Of a DNA stretch of 64,000 bases, positions 13,123-60,072 are shown in pieces. Position 1 is the stretch's first letter. The number at the start of each line of letters is the position of its first letter. The position numbers and the translations under genes were made by a program. The notes under the pieces are model-generated. The model did not search any database, had not been told where the DNA came from, and was given only the letters and a program-made list of their open reading frames with translations. The DNA lies in the NCBI GenBank assembly GCA_025345505.1, contig JANVCC010010406.1:13804391-13868390 (forward strand), read 5' to 3'. This DNA is from Todiramphus chloris collaris (lineage: Eukaryota; Chordata; Aves; Coraciiformes; Alcedinidae).

Positions 13123-14040
13123 GTGTTATTTCTTGTAAGGCAAATGATACCTTTTCTATTCATGGCTGATGATACCAAAACAGGAGATGTTTTGACTCTC
13201 TCAAGGGATGAGAGCCCTTGCTGGGGGATTGGGATAGATTGGAGCACTGGACAATCATCAGCTGCCTCAAATTTAACAAGAACAACTGCTGCATTCTGCA
13301 GCTGGGACAGGATAACACGGGACACAAGGAGGAACTGGGGGAGGAGTGGCTGGAGAGCAGCCCTGCTGGGAGGCATCTGGGGGTGCTGGTTGACAGCAGG
13401 CTCAGTGTAAGTCAGCAGTGTGCCCTGGCAGCCAAGGGGGCAAACCACATCCTGGGGTGCATCAAAGCCAGCACGAGCAGCTGGGCAAAGACATGATTTG
13501 ATTGTCCCACTGTATTCAGCGCTGGTGCAGCCTCCCTCTGCAGTACTGAGTGCAGTTGCGGGCCCCACAATTAAGAAGCTTGTGAAGGTCACTGAACGTA
13601 TCCAGAGGAGAGCAACAAAGCAGGGCACATGGAAGGCATGTCCTGTGAGGAACAGCTAAGGACTTTGGACTTCTCTGGTTTGGAGAAAGTGGGGCTGAGC
13701 GGTGAAGGGCTCATTACCCTCCACAGCTTCCTGAGGAGGGGAAGTAGAAAGGGATGTGCTGAGCTCCTCTCCCTGGGATCCCATGGCAGGATGCATAGGA
13801 AAAGTTCAAAGCTGCACCAGGAGAGGTTTAGACTGAACATGAGGAAGCTTTTCTTTACCAAGAGGGTGTTCAAACCCTGCAACAGGCTTCCTAGAGAGGC
13901 AGTTGATACCCCAAGCCTGGCAGTGTTTAAGAAGCCTTTGGACAATGCCCTTAACAACACGCTTTAACTTCTCATCTGCCCGGGGCAGCTGGCTTACCGA
14001 TGATCACTGTAGGTCATCCCAGCTAGAACTGTTCTAAGAA
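13123..14040 (+). mobile_element. CR1 LINE, divergent subfamily, RT motif to 3' end
   Basis: The copy starts at the RT palm block MADDTK (13162-13179) and continues through WLESSPAGRHLGVLVDSRLS (near 13350) and QCALAAKGANHILGCIKAST to the C-terminal HQERFRLNMRKLFFTKRVFK (near 13820). Several frameshifts are present. The 3' end lies near GTCATCCCAGCTAGAACTGT at about 14030. Confidence 0.85.
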
Positions 14041-14807
14041 ACTTCTTTCCCTGCACACATAAAGTTAGCCTGGCAACCCTCACTGTCACACCTCAACTGT
14101 AGTCCATGTTTCTCTTACACTACAGACTGACACCTTCACTCCGTCTCTTCTTGAAGGACAGCTGGGCCCCATCACTGTCACAAAGTGCGCAGGCTGTCCT
14201 GAAAACTGAAGACGACCCTCGTTCCTCTGCCTGCCTTTCCTGAAGAGAGCCTGGGAGAAAGGACAGGAGAGGCCGGCCTGGCCGAGGGTATGTGCTCCGG
14301 GGCACCAAAACCCGCCCCGGCTCCCGGGGCATCACCACCCCCCAGCCGGCGCCCGGAGCACTCGCTCCGCCCGGGGCAGCGGGAACCGAGCTTCCGTTAA
14401 CGAAATGCAGCGGTACTGCCAACCTTTTCAAACCACAGCTAAAAGCGCGCAGGTGGCGAGAGCGGCAGCGAAGGCAGCGGCAGTCGTGACCGCTCCGCCG
14501 CTCCCCGCCGAGAACAGCCCGCTGCGCGCCCGCTGGCACGGCACGGCACGGCACGGAACGGCACGGCCCTCCCCCGGCACGGCCCTCCCCCGGCTCGGCC
14601 GTGTCCTTCCCCGGTTCGCCGCACTGCACTCCCGAGAGCTCCGCGGCCCCGGCAGGGGGGAAGGATGGGGACGGGCCGCCAGCCCCGCCGACCGGCACCA
14701 CCCCCCAACCGCCGCCGCCGCCGTCCCGCCCCTTGCCCTTTGACCCCGCGGCTGTCCCAGCGCTTCCTGTTCCCAACCACGTGGGCGCGGCGGGCACGGC
14801 CGGGGCA

Positions 14808-14867
14808 GCATCGGCATCGGCATCGGCATCGGCATCGGCATCGGCATCGGCATCGGCATCGGCATCG
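14808..14867 (+). repeat. (GCATCG)10 hexanucleotide microsatellite abutting the RCL1 ATG
   Basis: Ten perfect GCATCG units are followed by an eleventh, altered unit GCATGG whose ATG is the RCL1 start codon. The array lies in the presumed 5'UTR. It adds no upstream in-frame ATG, so length changes should alter the leader but not the protein. Confidence 0.95.
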
Positions 14868-14869
14868 GC

Positions 14870-48342
<33,473 letters not shown>

Positions 48343-49670
48343 GAAACATCTGCAGACTTCATGAAATGGTATGACAGAAACATTTGCAAAGATCTGATAA
48401 AACCTGCCTTTCCTTGTGTTTATTCTGGCCCAGGGATACCAGTGGCGGCTTCAGTGCAGAGGTGCCCAAGCTTGCTGCATGTAAATGATAAAGCTGACTT
48501 CAGGCTACTTAGACCTGTGCTGTTTAGAAATGCAAGGCCCATATTGTGCGCTGCATTGAACGGCTGGCTAGAATCTCAGCTGGCTTGGGAATCTTTGCAC
48601 TGTATTCCACTGCATAGGACACATGCCTCTGGTGTCCCTGTGCCCTCGAGCCTTCACGCAGTAGGTGCTCTAATTTTGTGTACCTACAGACATCACTCTT
48701 AACTTTTTCTGAAAGGTTTAGATGAAGAGGAAAAACAAGATTCAGCAACACGAGCTTTACAGTGCAGAACAAATGATCACAACAGAAACATGAGATTCTT
48801 GAGGTAATTGCAGAAAAAATATTGGCATAGAAATAAAAGTAGAGGCGTGACAATAATTATTGGTTTATACAGTGCATGTGTGTAGAATTTGTCAAATGCT
48901 TCGCTCCTGCTTATGTTGCCTAAATTACAGTTTCACAGGAAGAAGAAAATACCTTTTAATTTTCCTTAATGTTAGAAAACTGCAGAAGAGATTATAGCCT
49001 ATACTGACTTGTTTTAGCTGCCTCTGCAAAGATCGGCGTGGCAGAAGAAACCTCCTTTGCAGTTTTTGACTTAAGGCACATATATTCCTTTTAGGTTTGT
49101 TTGGTGTGCCACACATTGCAGTTCACAATTAGTTGTGAAAGGTACCAAAAAAGGTACCTTTGATGGAGAAATAAATATTGGGTTATGCCATCACACTTTG
49201 TACAGCTGCTCCCTTTTGAAAGAGGGGATGATGGTGTATGGACACTACTTGGACTGCCAGGTGCAAAAAGTTTCTACTGGGATATCAATATTTACTCAAA
49301 AAAGGCTTTTGGTAGATTCCAGTCAAACCTGCTGAAGGTAATGCTGAACTCCTGCCGCAAGGAAATAAATTTATACTTGACTTCTGACTACATTCAATGT
49401 ATCTGGACCATATAGAACCATGCCGAAAGCTAGTATGTAGAAAGAACAAACACTAGTGACTGTGTTCTAATGGTCTTGCAAACTTTTTCTGATACCACTG
49501 TAAAGTGGGCATTACTTCTGTAATATGAAAAGGACTTGGACAAAAAGGTATTTGGTTAGTCTTTTATTAACTATTGCAGGCTGTGTGAGTCATTTTTGTA
49601 CTGTACTTTGTTCTTGTTGCAATCTGTCTAAACATGTTTTGGAAAAATAAAGTATTTTTTCCTAAATGAG
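48343..49670 (+). other. RCL1: RCL1 3' untranslated region
   Basis: The region follows the TAA and runs to a canonical poly(A) signal. Possible earlier signals AATAAA occur at 48832-48837 and 49170-49175, so shorter 3' ends are possible. The end is set by the last AATAAA and is approximate. Confidence 0.75.
49646..49651 (+). promoter_or_regulatory. RCL1: RCL1 polyadenylation signal AATAAA
   Basis: A canonical hexamer is followed within 30 bases by T/G-rich sequence (GAGGTTTTATTT). It is the best candidate for the distal cleavage site. Confidence 0.7.
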
Positions 49671-49679
49671 GTTTTATTT

Positions 49680-52600
49680 CCCTTTAAAACAAAATTAACA
49701 ACAACCAAACAAAACCTTTTCCCCAGGCCTCTAAGACTGCACCTCAAAACATAAATGGATATTTTGAACTGACACATCAAAAGAACAGCTTAGAGAGTTG
49801 CCAGGGTGGAGGAAGGAAGAGGGTAGAGCCCTTCTTGTAATACACTATGATTTGCAACTAAGGAAACCCTGAATAAAACAGTGGAATGTGAAAGAAAATT
49901 CTTTTACTGACATTTTTTCATTTCAAGTTACGTTAGCAAAAAATATGTGGGAAAGGAAGAGCTTACCTTGCTCTCCTCCATCACCTATGCAATGAAAAAG
50001 CTAGAAACTCTCCAAATTAAAGTTACCCTAAATAGAGGGAGCTATTGATCCAAAAAGGTGGAATGTAAAAGCTGAGGTTATTAGCATAGAGTATACACTA
50101 ATTAAAGGTACAGCTGAGATGGACAAAACTGACCTAAGTAAAAATTTGGAAGTATTGTCACAACTTCAAAAATGAAAAACTTTGCTAGCTGTAAACTTTT
50201 AAACTCTTAACTTTGAAGCTGTGACAGCTTTTCCAAATGTTCAGCTTTCACCAAACATCAACATGTTGCCCAGGTAGCAGGTTCTTTAGCCATACAGTAA
50301 TTACATCATAAAATTACCCATGCTCTGTGTTAGACTGCTAATCCTTAGACCTGCTGCAAATTGTACAGATCTACAGCACAACACATGCTATGAGTCAGAA
50401 GTGCTTGTTGCTTTACAGAGAAAAAAATACATATATGAAAGGAGTATGTTTTTCCAGAACAGCCAGTCTCTGGAGAAATAGGAACAATTCCAGAGGAGGT
50501 TTTAAATAATAGCTTTCTTAAAATTGTTTACCCTTCACATTCCATGAAAAGTACTTATGAGGAGGAAATCCTGCAATTAAAAGCTGTTTGTTTTCTCAAC
50601 AGAACAGCAATTAACAACTGTTCTGGTGGACTGATCCTACAAGCAGTAAGATAGTTCAGTTTTAGAACTAGGCAGAGGAAATTAATTTTAGGTGAAGACA
50701 ATTCATGCTCTTTGTAGCCATAGATATTATGCTAAGTGTGCTATTTACTAGGAGATGCATCTTTCATCTCAGTTCATCATGACAGATTTAATACTCCGAT
50801 GACTTGAATTTGAACTGATTAGTTGTACGTGAATAATCCTGTACTCTTTGAGCTATCCATCAACAATTCAGTTAATCCTTTTGGGTGAAGAGCTCTGATA
50901 ATACCCTCCTGCTGTGATTGGAAATTTTTCTGCTTACAGAAAGCTTTAAGGCTGGACCATTAGGAGGTACAGGTATGGGAGGGGACTTACCAACAAGAAT
51001 ATTTTGTAATGTGCATCTTAATTGCAATAATTGTAACATATTGGGAGAGACTCAAGGGCAAAAAAAAATGATTGGGGTAGAACTAATGAGAAATACCTCA
51101 CTATGAGACTGATGATACCTCACTAACTAAATGGAAAATCTCTTCCTTTAAACCTGCCTAACAGGAAAGGCTGCTACAGTCGTGATGTGAAAAGTATTTG
51201 CAAAATGTGCTTTTACCTTGCACCAGCTTTCACTTCTGTAATATCTTGTTGAGCATTCTTCCCTTTCTAAGCTACAATGGTAACTTGACAGCATCTTCTG
51301 TGGTTACATCAGAAAATTCATGTTAACTTGCTGTAGGACTGCTTCTGGTATAATAGAGGTTACGCTGAAGGTGAATTTGCCTCAGCTCAAACCAGTGCAC
51401 TTGGCTGGAGGTGTATGACTAGCAGCCGGTGCAGCAGCTGTTGGGGAAAGCACACGGTAGTACATGGCTGTCTTGGGTTATGTTTTCAGAATGGTGATTA
51501 TGTTACCGTCAGAGCATAGATGCTCTCCTTTCCCACAGGTGATAATTATGATTTAGATGGATTTTGTTTCAAGACACTGAGGCATAGTTCTACTGCTTGC
51601 AAGCTCTGACATTCACTTCCCCATTTTTCAGTCATGTTCTTGAGACAGCAACAGGAGGGGAAAAAAAAAAAAAAAAGAAGAAAAGTACCAGCTTTGAGGA
51701 GACCTAACTTTGCCTATGAGTTTTTCTCATTTTTTTAATACTGTGTGGCCATCGCCACATTTCTGTTTTGTTTGTCTGATGAAAGCATTTCATTTTAGGG
51801 GATACCAACTGAGACATGCAACTGTGTCAAGCCAACTGTAAATAAAATAAATAGGTGGAATAAAATAAATAGGTGGAAGGAGCATCTTTTACAGTTACTG
51901 CTTAGGTCTTGGTAAGCTCTGTCTTCAAAGATCATTCTTGGTAGTATATGTGCAGTTTTCCAGATGTCTGATGTAGTAGCAGCACTGAGAAGCTCTGAAA
52001 AACAACTCTTACCTGTTGTCAGTGGGAGGGGTTAAAAGACAGGAAGTCCTGAAGGGAAAAGAGTGTGTGGGTTGAACTCTGTGGTGAAAGCATTGTGTGT
52101 GTGTGTTATGAAAGTAAGTCGTGCACTGCCGCAGAGCATAACAACATCCAAATAGCACTTGTGCTAGATAAAATTAAGTTGTGACATTGTAAGAGAGACT
52201 GGTTAGGATTATTTATAGTGTATCTGTTGTAAAAGATGTTAGGTGAGTGTGCTAATCTCTCTCCTGTAACAGTAAGATTACTATATGTATATATACAACA
52301 AGAAGAACATCCAGACCTATACCCCGTGTGTACTATGGAGTATAGAAGCAGCTGTGTTTGTGGACGGAGCAATATGGAGACCCACAGAGAAAATGTTTTA
52401 TTATAAACTGGTATTGATCAAGGATAAGGACACAATCAAGGATAAGAAAACAGTGACCAAAAGCAACTCCTTACATCAGGGTGAGCAGTGGCTTGGAGCC
52501 CACAGAAGTGAAGTGGCCAGCAGGCTGCCACTGCTGGCAACCCCTTTGCACAGCTGTGACATTGTTGAGGGGGGCCCGTTTTGAACATCGGGCATGGACT

Positions 52601-55455
52601 GGTGTCTCTGTACATTTGCCCTCATGCTATGTGTCTGTCAGATTGTCCACACTCACCTTTCTCTGTATCAGTTTGGCCACACTTCCCTGGTAGCCTCTGC
52701 TGTGCTGTACACACAACAGACTTCAATACCCCTGTAACAGTGGGCCCATGGTGAAAATCTGTAGGGTCCTTGTGGATACTGATCCATGTGAGGTACCCGG
52801 TGCTTAACTATGGACGAGCTAGCAGGATTAAGGGCTCGATTCCAGTGGTCATCACTACATGTCAGTGACACATCCCATTATACAAAATGCGACAAGCTCA
52901 GTAGGGCATCCCTATTTGCAGTCTGCATTGAAAGTCATGCCATTTGAGAACAAATGTCTTATTCCTTTACCTTGCCTCACCTGCAACCACTCTGCTCCTT
53001 GAAAGTTACTTAAGCATTTTTCAATCCTAAACTATCTCTATGGATAAGGAAAAAAGGTACTTTAGCCAGTGATTATCGTAGATATATTCTGTAAGGTAAG
53101 ACTGTTCTGAATAGTCATCCCTCGGTATCATCAGGGCAGACAGTTCTCTTCCATGTATCTGGAAATGTAGTTTGGATGAGGTATAAAATACTGTGCATCT
53201 GCAGGCTGGGTCTAGATCAAAATATAAATGAGTTTTGATTATTATTTTTTTTAACGTGACCAACGGGAAAAAAAGGGGGGGGGGGGGGGAGAAACACGTT
53301 ACAGCTTCTTTGTGTGTCAGCATTCAGAAGGTGCCCAATTCCCTTAAGTCTCCCTCAGATTTTTTTTTAAGTATGTATATTTATAAACACATCTACAGAT
53401 TCAGAATGTGTTTGTGTGACAGGGTTTCTACTGCAGAATGTTTCTGAGCACTACTTTATGCCACAAATATATTATCCCTATTTTCACCTTGTTCTTTGTG
53501 TCTTAAATAACATATGTAATGTACTTTCAAAGAAAGTACACTAAAGCAGAACTAAATAAAAGTGCCTAGAAAATGTTACTCCCATTTCTTTCAGAAATGT
53601 GTTTTGCTGACTTGTTCATAAATTCCTCATCCCTCACTGTTAATATCAGTAGGAGTTTTCCAATGTCAACATATTATTTTAGTCTTTTCTAAGTAATGAT
53701 GTATGGATTCAAAGTGAGGAAGAGCTGATGTGAAAAGATCTTGGTTTTTCCACAGTATGCATCTTAGAAGAAGAGGCTATTACACAATGCACAGGCTTCT
53801 TCACAGCTTCTTACTCAACAAGAGGGAGATGGGGGTTGGGAGGCTAATCTAAAGCTACACCATCTGGGGCTGGTCTTGTCACAGGAAGAATGTGGCAGCT
53901 GCCTAAACAGTTTTTCTTCTTAATTTTCAGTTTCAAAGTACAAATAAAGAACAAACATCTGTTTCAGCTTCCAAAGTTTAAGCATTGTAAGCAGATGCTT
54001 TTTAAGACTTGAAATTTACAGTAAGAAGTGTCCATGAAAAGAGGGTGTAACTAATGGCCAAGGAGATGTTTCCCAACCCTATTACCCTTCTTTTCTATCC
54101 CCAGACCCACAGATTTACACTGAAAAGAGCCATTTGGTCAGAAATTGCTGTATAGCTATTGAGACGTTGTAAGAGAAATATAGAAAATTACCAAAATCCC
54201 CACTCTCCAGACTGAAACACAGACACTGAGTAAAAACTTAGCCATGCTTATGTTCATGGTATTTGCTTCACTGACACAGCTTTCGAAGAAAGAGCTGCTA
54301 TGACAGGACTTGACTGAAACTTCTGTTTTCACCTTTTCAGTTTTATGTAAAATCTCTCATTGATTTCCTCTGCCTTATGTCTTCCCTGGGCAAGAACAAT
54401 GATAGTAAGTAATGAACTATTTGAATTGGTTTTGCCAAGTCATAGGCATATAAATATAAAAAAAAAGGTGCATTGCTTGCACTTATGTAATGAAATTATT
54501 TGCTTTATGGATTTTTATGCTCTGTTCCAAATTTTGTGGTTTGGACCCCATACATTTTAATGCCATTCATCTAGAAACTTTGATTTTAAGTGTTAGTAAA
54601 TAGTTTGCTTTCTCGCTCCACTTTAAAACTCGGAGGATCCAGACAGAAGACCATCAAGCTTCTGTGTGTTAGCCAAAGCTTTTTGATCCCCAAGCAGAAA
54701 TCCTTTTCCTTTGAGGTCTTTTGTGTGTTACTCACGGGGAGGAAACATACTGGATCTCACACAGTTCTGTAGCACTGTAAGAACCAGGAGCTGAAAGGTG
54801 ACCACATAAAACAAGTACTTAGTTTTAAAAGTGGTTAAATGCTAGAACAAATTAATAAAAGTACATAATGGAACACCATGTCTCTGTTTTCTTGGTGAGA
54901 CTGGAGACCCTTCCTAAAACTGTAATTTCCCTTGAAGGTGGAAGAATGTACTAACATAGAAGATGTCAGATTGTGTAGTTAGCAACACCTTTGGATCCTA
55001 AACTCTCAGACTTCAAGATGGCAATCTTTCAAGGAGACCTCCGAGGTGGAACACCTGAGGACAATGCTTTGTTTCCACATCCCAGACTACTAGCTCATAT
55101 TTAGTTAGAAGAACTCCAGTGTATCTATTTGCTTTTCCATTTTACAAACCCTGGATGAAAGTCCCTGCAGTGAGGCAGATCAGTGACCGCTGGACAACAG
55201 AGAGGGAAGTTGTCTGGGCAAATGGCCAGGGAGTCAGGCAGCCTGCAGAGAAATCCATGTGCATGCCAGGGAACAGAGAAGCGAAATGATCCAGCAACTC
55301 AAAACCCCATAGCAGCATGGTGGGGGCTGTTCTTCCAGATTGTATGGTGGAGGAAAGGCCATGGAGCTAACAGGAAGAGGAAGAACAGATCAGCAGAGAA
55401 ACGGATATACCACAAAGGAAATTTTTCTCAAGTAAAAATAGCAGCATTTAATCTT
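49680..55455. other. Intergenic stretch downstream of RCL1
   Basis: It contains an A-run near 51660-51677, a short tandem duplication near 51839-51878 (ATAAATAGGTGGA twice), a slightly GC-richer piece at about 52480-52900 and a G-run at 53275-53290. No gene is supported. Confidence 0.55.
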
Positions 55456-55785
55456 TATCATGGAATCACAGAAACACAGAATCATAAAATCATAGAATCA
55501 TAGAATGGTTTGGGTTGGAAGGGACCTTAAAAATCAACCAGTGCCAGCCCCCAGCCATGGTCAGGGAGACCTTCCACTAGACCAGGTTGCTCAAATCCCT
55601 ATCCATCCTGGTCTTGAACACATCCAATGTTGGGTCATTTCCAACCTCTCTGGGCAACCTGTTCCAAGTGTCACACCACACTCACAGTGAAGAACTTCTA
55701 ATCTCTAAGCTAAATTTACCCTTTTCCAGTTTGAAGCCATTACCTCTCATCCTAACACTACAAACCCTTGTAGAAAGTGTAGTTA
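55456..55785 (-). mobile_element. CR1 LINE 3' end, minus orientation
   Basis: Left edge: AGAATCATAAAATCATAGAA followed by GGTTTGGGTTGGAAGGGACC. This is a well-preserved reverse-complement CR1 tail and 3'UTR, continuing into antisense ORF2 C-terminus to about 55785. Confidence 0.9.
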
Positions 55786-58450
55786 ATTTTTCTGTTTGGT
55801 ATTTTTACTATTAGTGAAGCAAAGACACTGAGTTTTACTCACTCTAACATTTTATAGGGAATTAAAAAAAAAAAAAAATCCAAACCCTTTCCCAGTGTCC
55901 TTTTGCAGCACTAGTTCATATAACAAACCAAGAAATGCAGATGCGGAGTATTTCAGTAGCTGTATGTCACCCACCATTCATTCCCATGACAATCCACTGC
56001 TTGCTAGTGTTACTGCAGCTGCTAGCCAAATATGAAACTTGGAAAGCTCTCTGTGTGGGATGTTAGTTTCACTTTTGAGGGGAAGAAGAAAAGTGGTGGT
56101 TCCAAGTAAAATCAGCCTCTTTTGAAGTCTTTTCAGCTTGCTTCCTCTGCCATTTACTCAACTGTTCATAGATCAGTAGAATATTTATTTGTGTTGCTTG
56201 CTGCAGCATCTCTTCTACACAAACTGGCTCCCATTTTCACAATTTCTGCTAAACAAAACTATCTCCAACTGGGTTTCCTGGTAGCTCTAGGCTTTCCACC
56301 TGTGGCTGACTCAATTGTGTGGCTGCGGAGGAAGCAGAAGAGAAGACATTCAAACCCATGAGGGATGGATTTACACAGCTCATCTCAGGGGGCGGGTGGG
56401 ACAGAAGGTGATGTAAGGGCTGCAGGGCATTCTTGTGGAGTGCCGGGTTCTACAGTGCTCGACACTGGGTATGGCATTTAGGAAAAAACAATTAAAAATA
56501 GCTTTCATTCATTTCTGTCAGTGAGAACTAGTTGTATTCTTTCAAGCAATGAGGTAATCCCACAGGAGGCAGGTTAAGAAGCTTGATAGCTAGTTATACA
56601 TACCCCTCTGACAAAGGGAGCATTTTCATGCTTTATTTTGCATGTTTGCCTCTGTGTGAGGTAACGCTCGCTGGAACTGCTTATCTTAAAATCCCCCTCC
56701 TCCGAGAAAAAGGAGTATGTGGAAACTATTTCTAGATCCTGAAATGCTCTCCCTGAGAACTCCAATAAGAGGTTTATTTCCATTACACTACAAAAAGTGG
56801 AATGAGGAACCAATGTTTTTAAACATAATCGTTGCTGGGTGTCTTTTTTTGAAATAGGAAATGAAAACAGCTGAATTTGATTTATTATTTTCATTACAAA
56901 GAAAAGACCTAACCAATGTGTCTGGAGTTCAAAAATAAAGGTGGAGAAAAAGAACAGCAACTGACACAGGTTTCATGTTGTTTATATTAATGTAATTCCA
57001 GAGCAACAGCAAAAATTACTATTTAATTAAAATTATGTATAGACCTCTCTCTTTATAACAAGTTCTTCTTAGCTGGTTTGCACAGGTACCTAGCAGGGTA
57101 GCTCTTTGAATCTGGACATGGAAATGTACTTCTTTGTGAAACCCCTGTTCTTTTGCTAGTTTTAAACTGCAATTAGCCAAAAGACTCGAAAACAAAACAG
57201 TTATGCTAAAGATACTAACTTATTTTTAACCTAAAAAGTTTGAAAGTTACAACTTTGCCAGTGTGCACATTTGATACCAACACTGATATCTAGATGCTTC
57301 CTGAAGTAACTTACTTTTTCAGAAATACTGATAAAGCAAAGGGTCTCATACTGACTCTCATTTGAGCAATAGTTACTTCTTTTCAGCACAGTAGTTACTT
57401 CATTCAGCACAATGCATGTTTTTATAATTTTATTTCAAACTGGAATATGTTTCTCATCTTAAATTAAACATCTGTTTATCCTTTCCCAGGACTGTGAATC
57501 AAAACATAACTTGCTATTACTTAGTATTATAAACAAGAAGTAAAACTGAGTGGAAACAAAAGTGAAACTCAGTGTATTTGCTTCACTAATACTAAGAATA
57601 CCAAGCCAAAAAATTAACTACAAACAAGTGAAATGTTTAACTCTGAGTTTACTGTAAGCAAGTTAAAGAGTCCTAGAAACAGTTTATAAAAGGTTCTTGT
57701 TCATTTATCTGCTTATGTATTAAAGGTTTGTGCTCTTCAAGGTCTCTGGTGATTCATGTGAATATAGTAGGCAGTTTGGAAAATGTACAGGATAAACTTG
57801 ATTCAGTTTTATGACATTAACTTCCATGTTGCATTCAAGTAGCCTAGTAATTCTATCTTTACCATACATAAAAATAATTTAAAAATATCATCAAGGTTGA
57901 TCTCCCCGGTAGGGAATTCAAAAATTTCAACAGTTGACCTTAAAGGAATTTAGTTACCTTGTTCTGTTATATTTTGCCCTTTTAGTTTCTAGCTGTATCA
58001 CACTCACATCCTGTCACACTGGCTAAAGCAGATTAAAATATCTGAACAGATTAAATAATAATTAAAAAAAAAAAAACAACAGGATAAGAAATTACTAACT
58101 GCAATGAATTTATATAAACACTAACTTTTGAAGCTTCCTGACTTTCACAGACAGATAAGTGCTGCCAAACAAGTTCAGGAAGGTTAACTTTCCATAATAA
58201 TGCAAAGCAAAAGCACCTCAACAGCGCTGCAGTTCATTGCATTTAAGATCAGGAGTCATTAACCAGTACATATTTAACTTTTAGAAACCTCAACTTGAAA
58301 AAGTCCTTAAAAAAAGTTTCCATCAGAATGTCCACAGGTGTCTTGAAACATAAATAATATATGTACACCCTAATAATTAATATATGTAACTATATGTAAC
58401 AACTTTATGCAATAGATGTAACTATGTTTAAAAACTATATGTAACCATAA
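55786..58450. other. AT-rich intergenic stretch
   Basis: An A-run lies at about 55865-55878. The region near 58375-58460 has irregular TATATGTAAC repeats. No gene or named repeat is supported. Confidence 0.55.
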
Positions 58451-58454
58451 CTAA

Positions 58455-59835
58455 TAAACATGCCCTCCAAAAAGGGAAAGAAGAAAGTCCCAGGCAACTA
58501 TAGGCCAGTCAGTCTCACCTCTGTGCCCAAAAGAATCATGGAGCAGATCCTCCCAAAGGCTTTGGTATGGCACATGGAAAATGAGGAGGCGATTGGTGGC
58601 AACTAACATGGCTTCATCAAGGGCAAATCATGCCTGACAAATCTGGTGGCCTTTTATGATGGAGTAACAGCATCAGTGGAGAAGAGCAACTGACAACATT
58701 TACCTGGACTTGTGCAAAGCCTTTGACACTACTGCATGACATACAGGCCTCTAAATTGGTGAGACATGGATCTGATGGATGGCCCACTTGGTAGGTAAGG
58801 AATTGGGTGGATGGTCACACTCAAAGAATTGTGATCAATGGCTGGATATCCAAGTGGCAACCAGTAACAAGTGGTGTTCCTCAGGTAATGGGACAGGTGC
58901 TGTTTAAAATCTTTGTCAGCGACATGGGCAGTGGGATCGAGTGCACCCTCAGCACGTTTGTGGACAACAACAAGCTGCGTGGTGTGGTTGGTATGCTGGA
59001 AAGAAGGGATGCCATCCAGAGTGACCTGGAATTGCTTGGCCCATGCCAACCTCATGAAGTTCAACAAGGCCAAGTGCAAGGTCATGCACCTGGGTTGGGG
59101 CAATCCCAAGCACAAGTACAGGCTGGGCAAAGTATGGATTGAGAGCAGTCCTGAGGAGAAAGGCTTAGGGGAGGTAGTTGCCAAAAAGTTCAATCTGAGC
59201 CAGCAATGCACAAACGACATTTGTGCACAGAATGACAACCCTGTCTGGGGCTGCATCAAAAGAAGAGTGGCCAGCAGGTCAAAGGAAGTGATTCTGACAC
59301 TCTTCTCTGTTCTCATAAGACCCCACCCAGAGTACTGTGTCCAGCTGTGGAGCCCCCAATAAAAGAAGGACATGGATCTGTTGGAGTGGGTCCAGAAAAG
59401 GGCTATGAAGATGATCAGAGGGCTGGAGCACCTCCTACGAAGACAGACTGAGAGAGTTGGGCTTCTTCAGCCTGGAGAAGAGAAGGCTCCAAGGACACCT
59501 TATTGTGGTCTTCCAGTATCTGAAGGGGGTCTACAAGAAAGCTGGAGAGGGACTTTTTACAAAGGCCTGTAGTGATAGGACAAGGAGCAATAGAAACTGG
59601 AAGAGGGTAGGTTTAGATTGAAAATAAGAAGTCTGAAAGTGGTGAGACACTGGAAGGGGTTGCCCAGGGAAGACGTGGATGCTCCATCACTAGATGTGTT
59701 CAAATCCAGGTTGCATGGGGTCTTGAGCAACCTGACTGATTGGGAGATGTCCCTGCCATGGCAGGAGTGTTGGAACTAGATGATCTTTAAGGTCGCTTCT
59801 AACCCAAGCCATTCTATGAAATGATTCTATGATAC
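58455..59835 (+). mobile_element. CR1 LINE, RT domain to 3' end
   Basis: The copy starts at KKGKKKVPGNYRPVSLTSVP (about 58465) and runs through HGFIKGKSCLTNLVAFYDGV to the palm, where FADDTKL has become FVDNNKL (about 58955). It then continues through NLMKFNKAKCKVMHLGWGNP (about 59050), SPEEKGLGEV and IRPHPEYCVQLWSPQ (about 59318). It ends CCATTCTATGAAATGATTCT near 59830. Several frameshifts and lost catalytic Asp residues mark it as dead. Confidence 0.9.
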
Positions 59836-59899
59836 ACATGTGAAGATATCCATTTCAAATATAAAATTTAAGTATGAAACTGACTTTCCACAAACTGAC

Positions 59900-60072
59900 A
59901 AAACAGGCTGCCCGGAGCAGTTGTGGAGTCTCCCTCTGTGGAGACTTTCAAATCCCAAAACGTGATCCTGGGCAGCCTGCTCTAGGTGAACCTGCTTTAA
60001 CAGGGGGGCTGGACCGAATGATCCTCAGAGACCCCTTCCAACTCCTACCTTTCTGCCATTCTGTGGTTATGC
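59900..60072 (+). mobile_element. CR1 3' end fragment, plus orientation
   Basis: GTTGTGGAGTCTCCCTCTGT at 59921 through GGGGGGCTGGACCGAATGAT to CATTCTGTGGTTATG near 60071. It resembles the end of the CR1 at 40850-41030, so it is a different subfamily from its neighbour at 58.5-59.8 kb. Confidence 0.85.

Noticed and set aside
52700-52880. GGGCTCGATTCC near 52834, resembling a Pol III B box
   Set aside because: No matching A box at the right distance and no tRNA-like fold could be drawn; I could not assign it to a SINE family.
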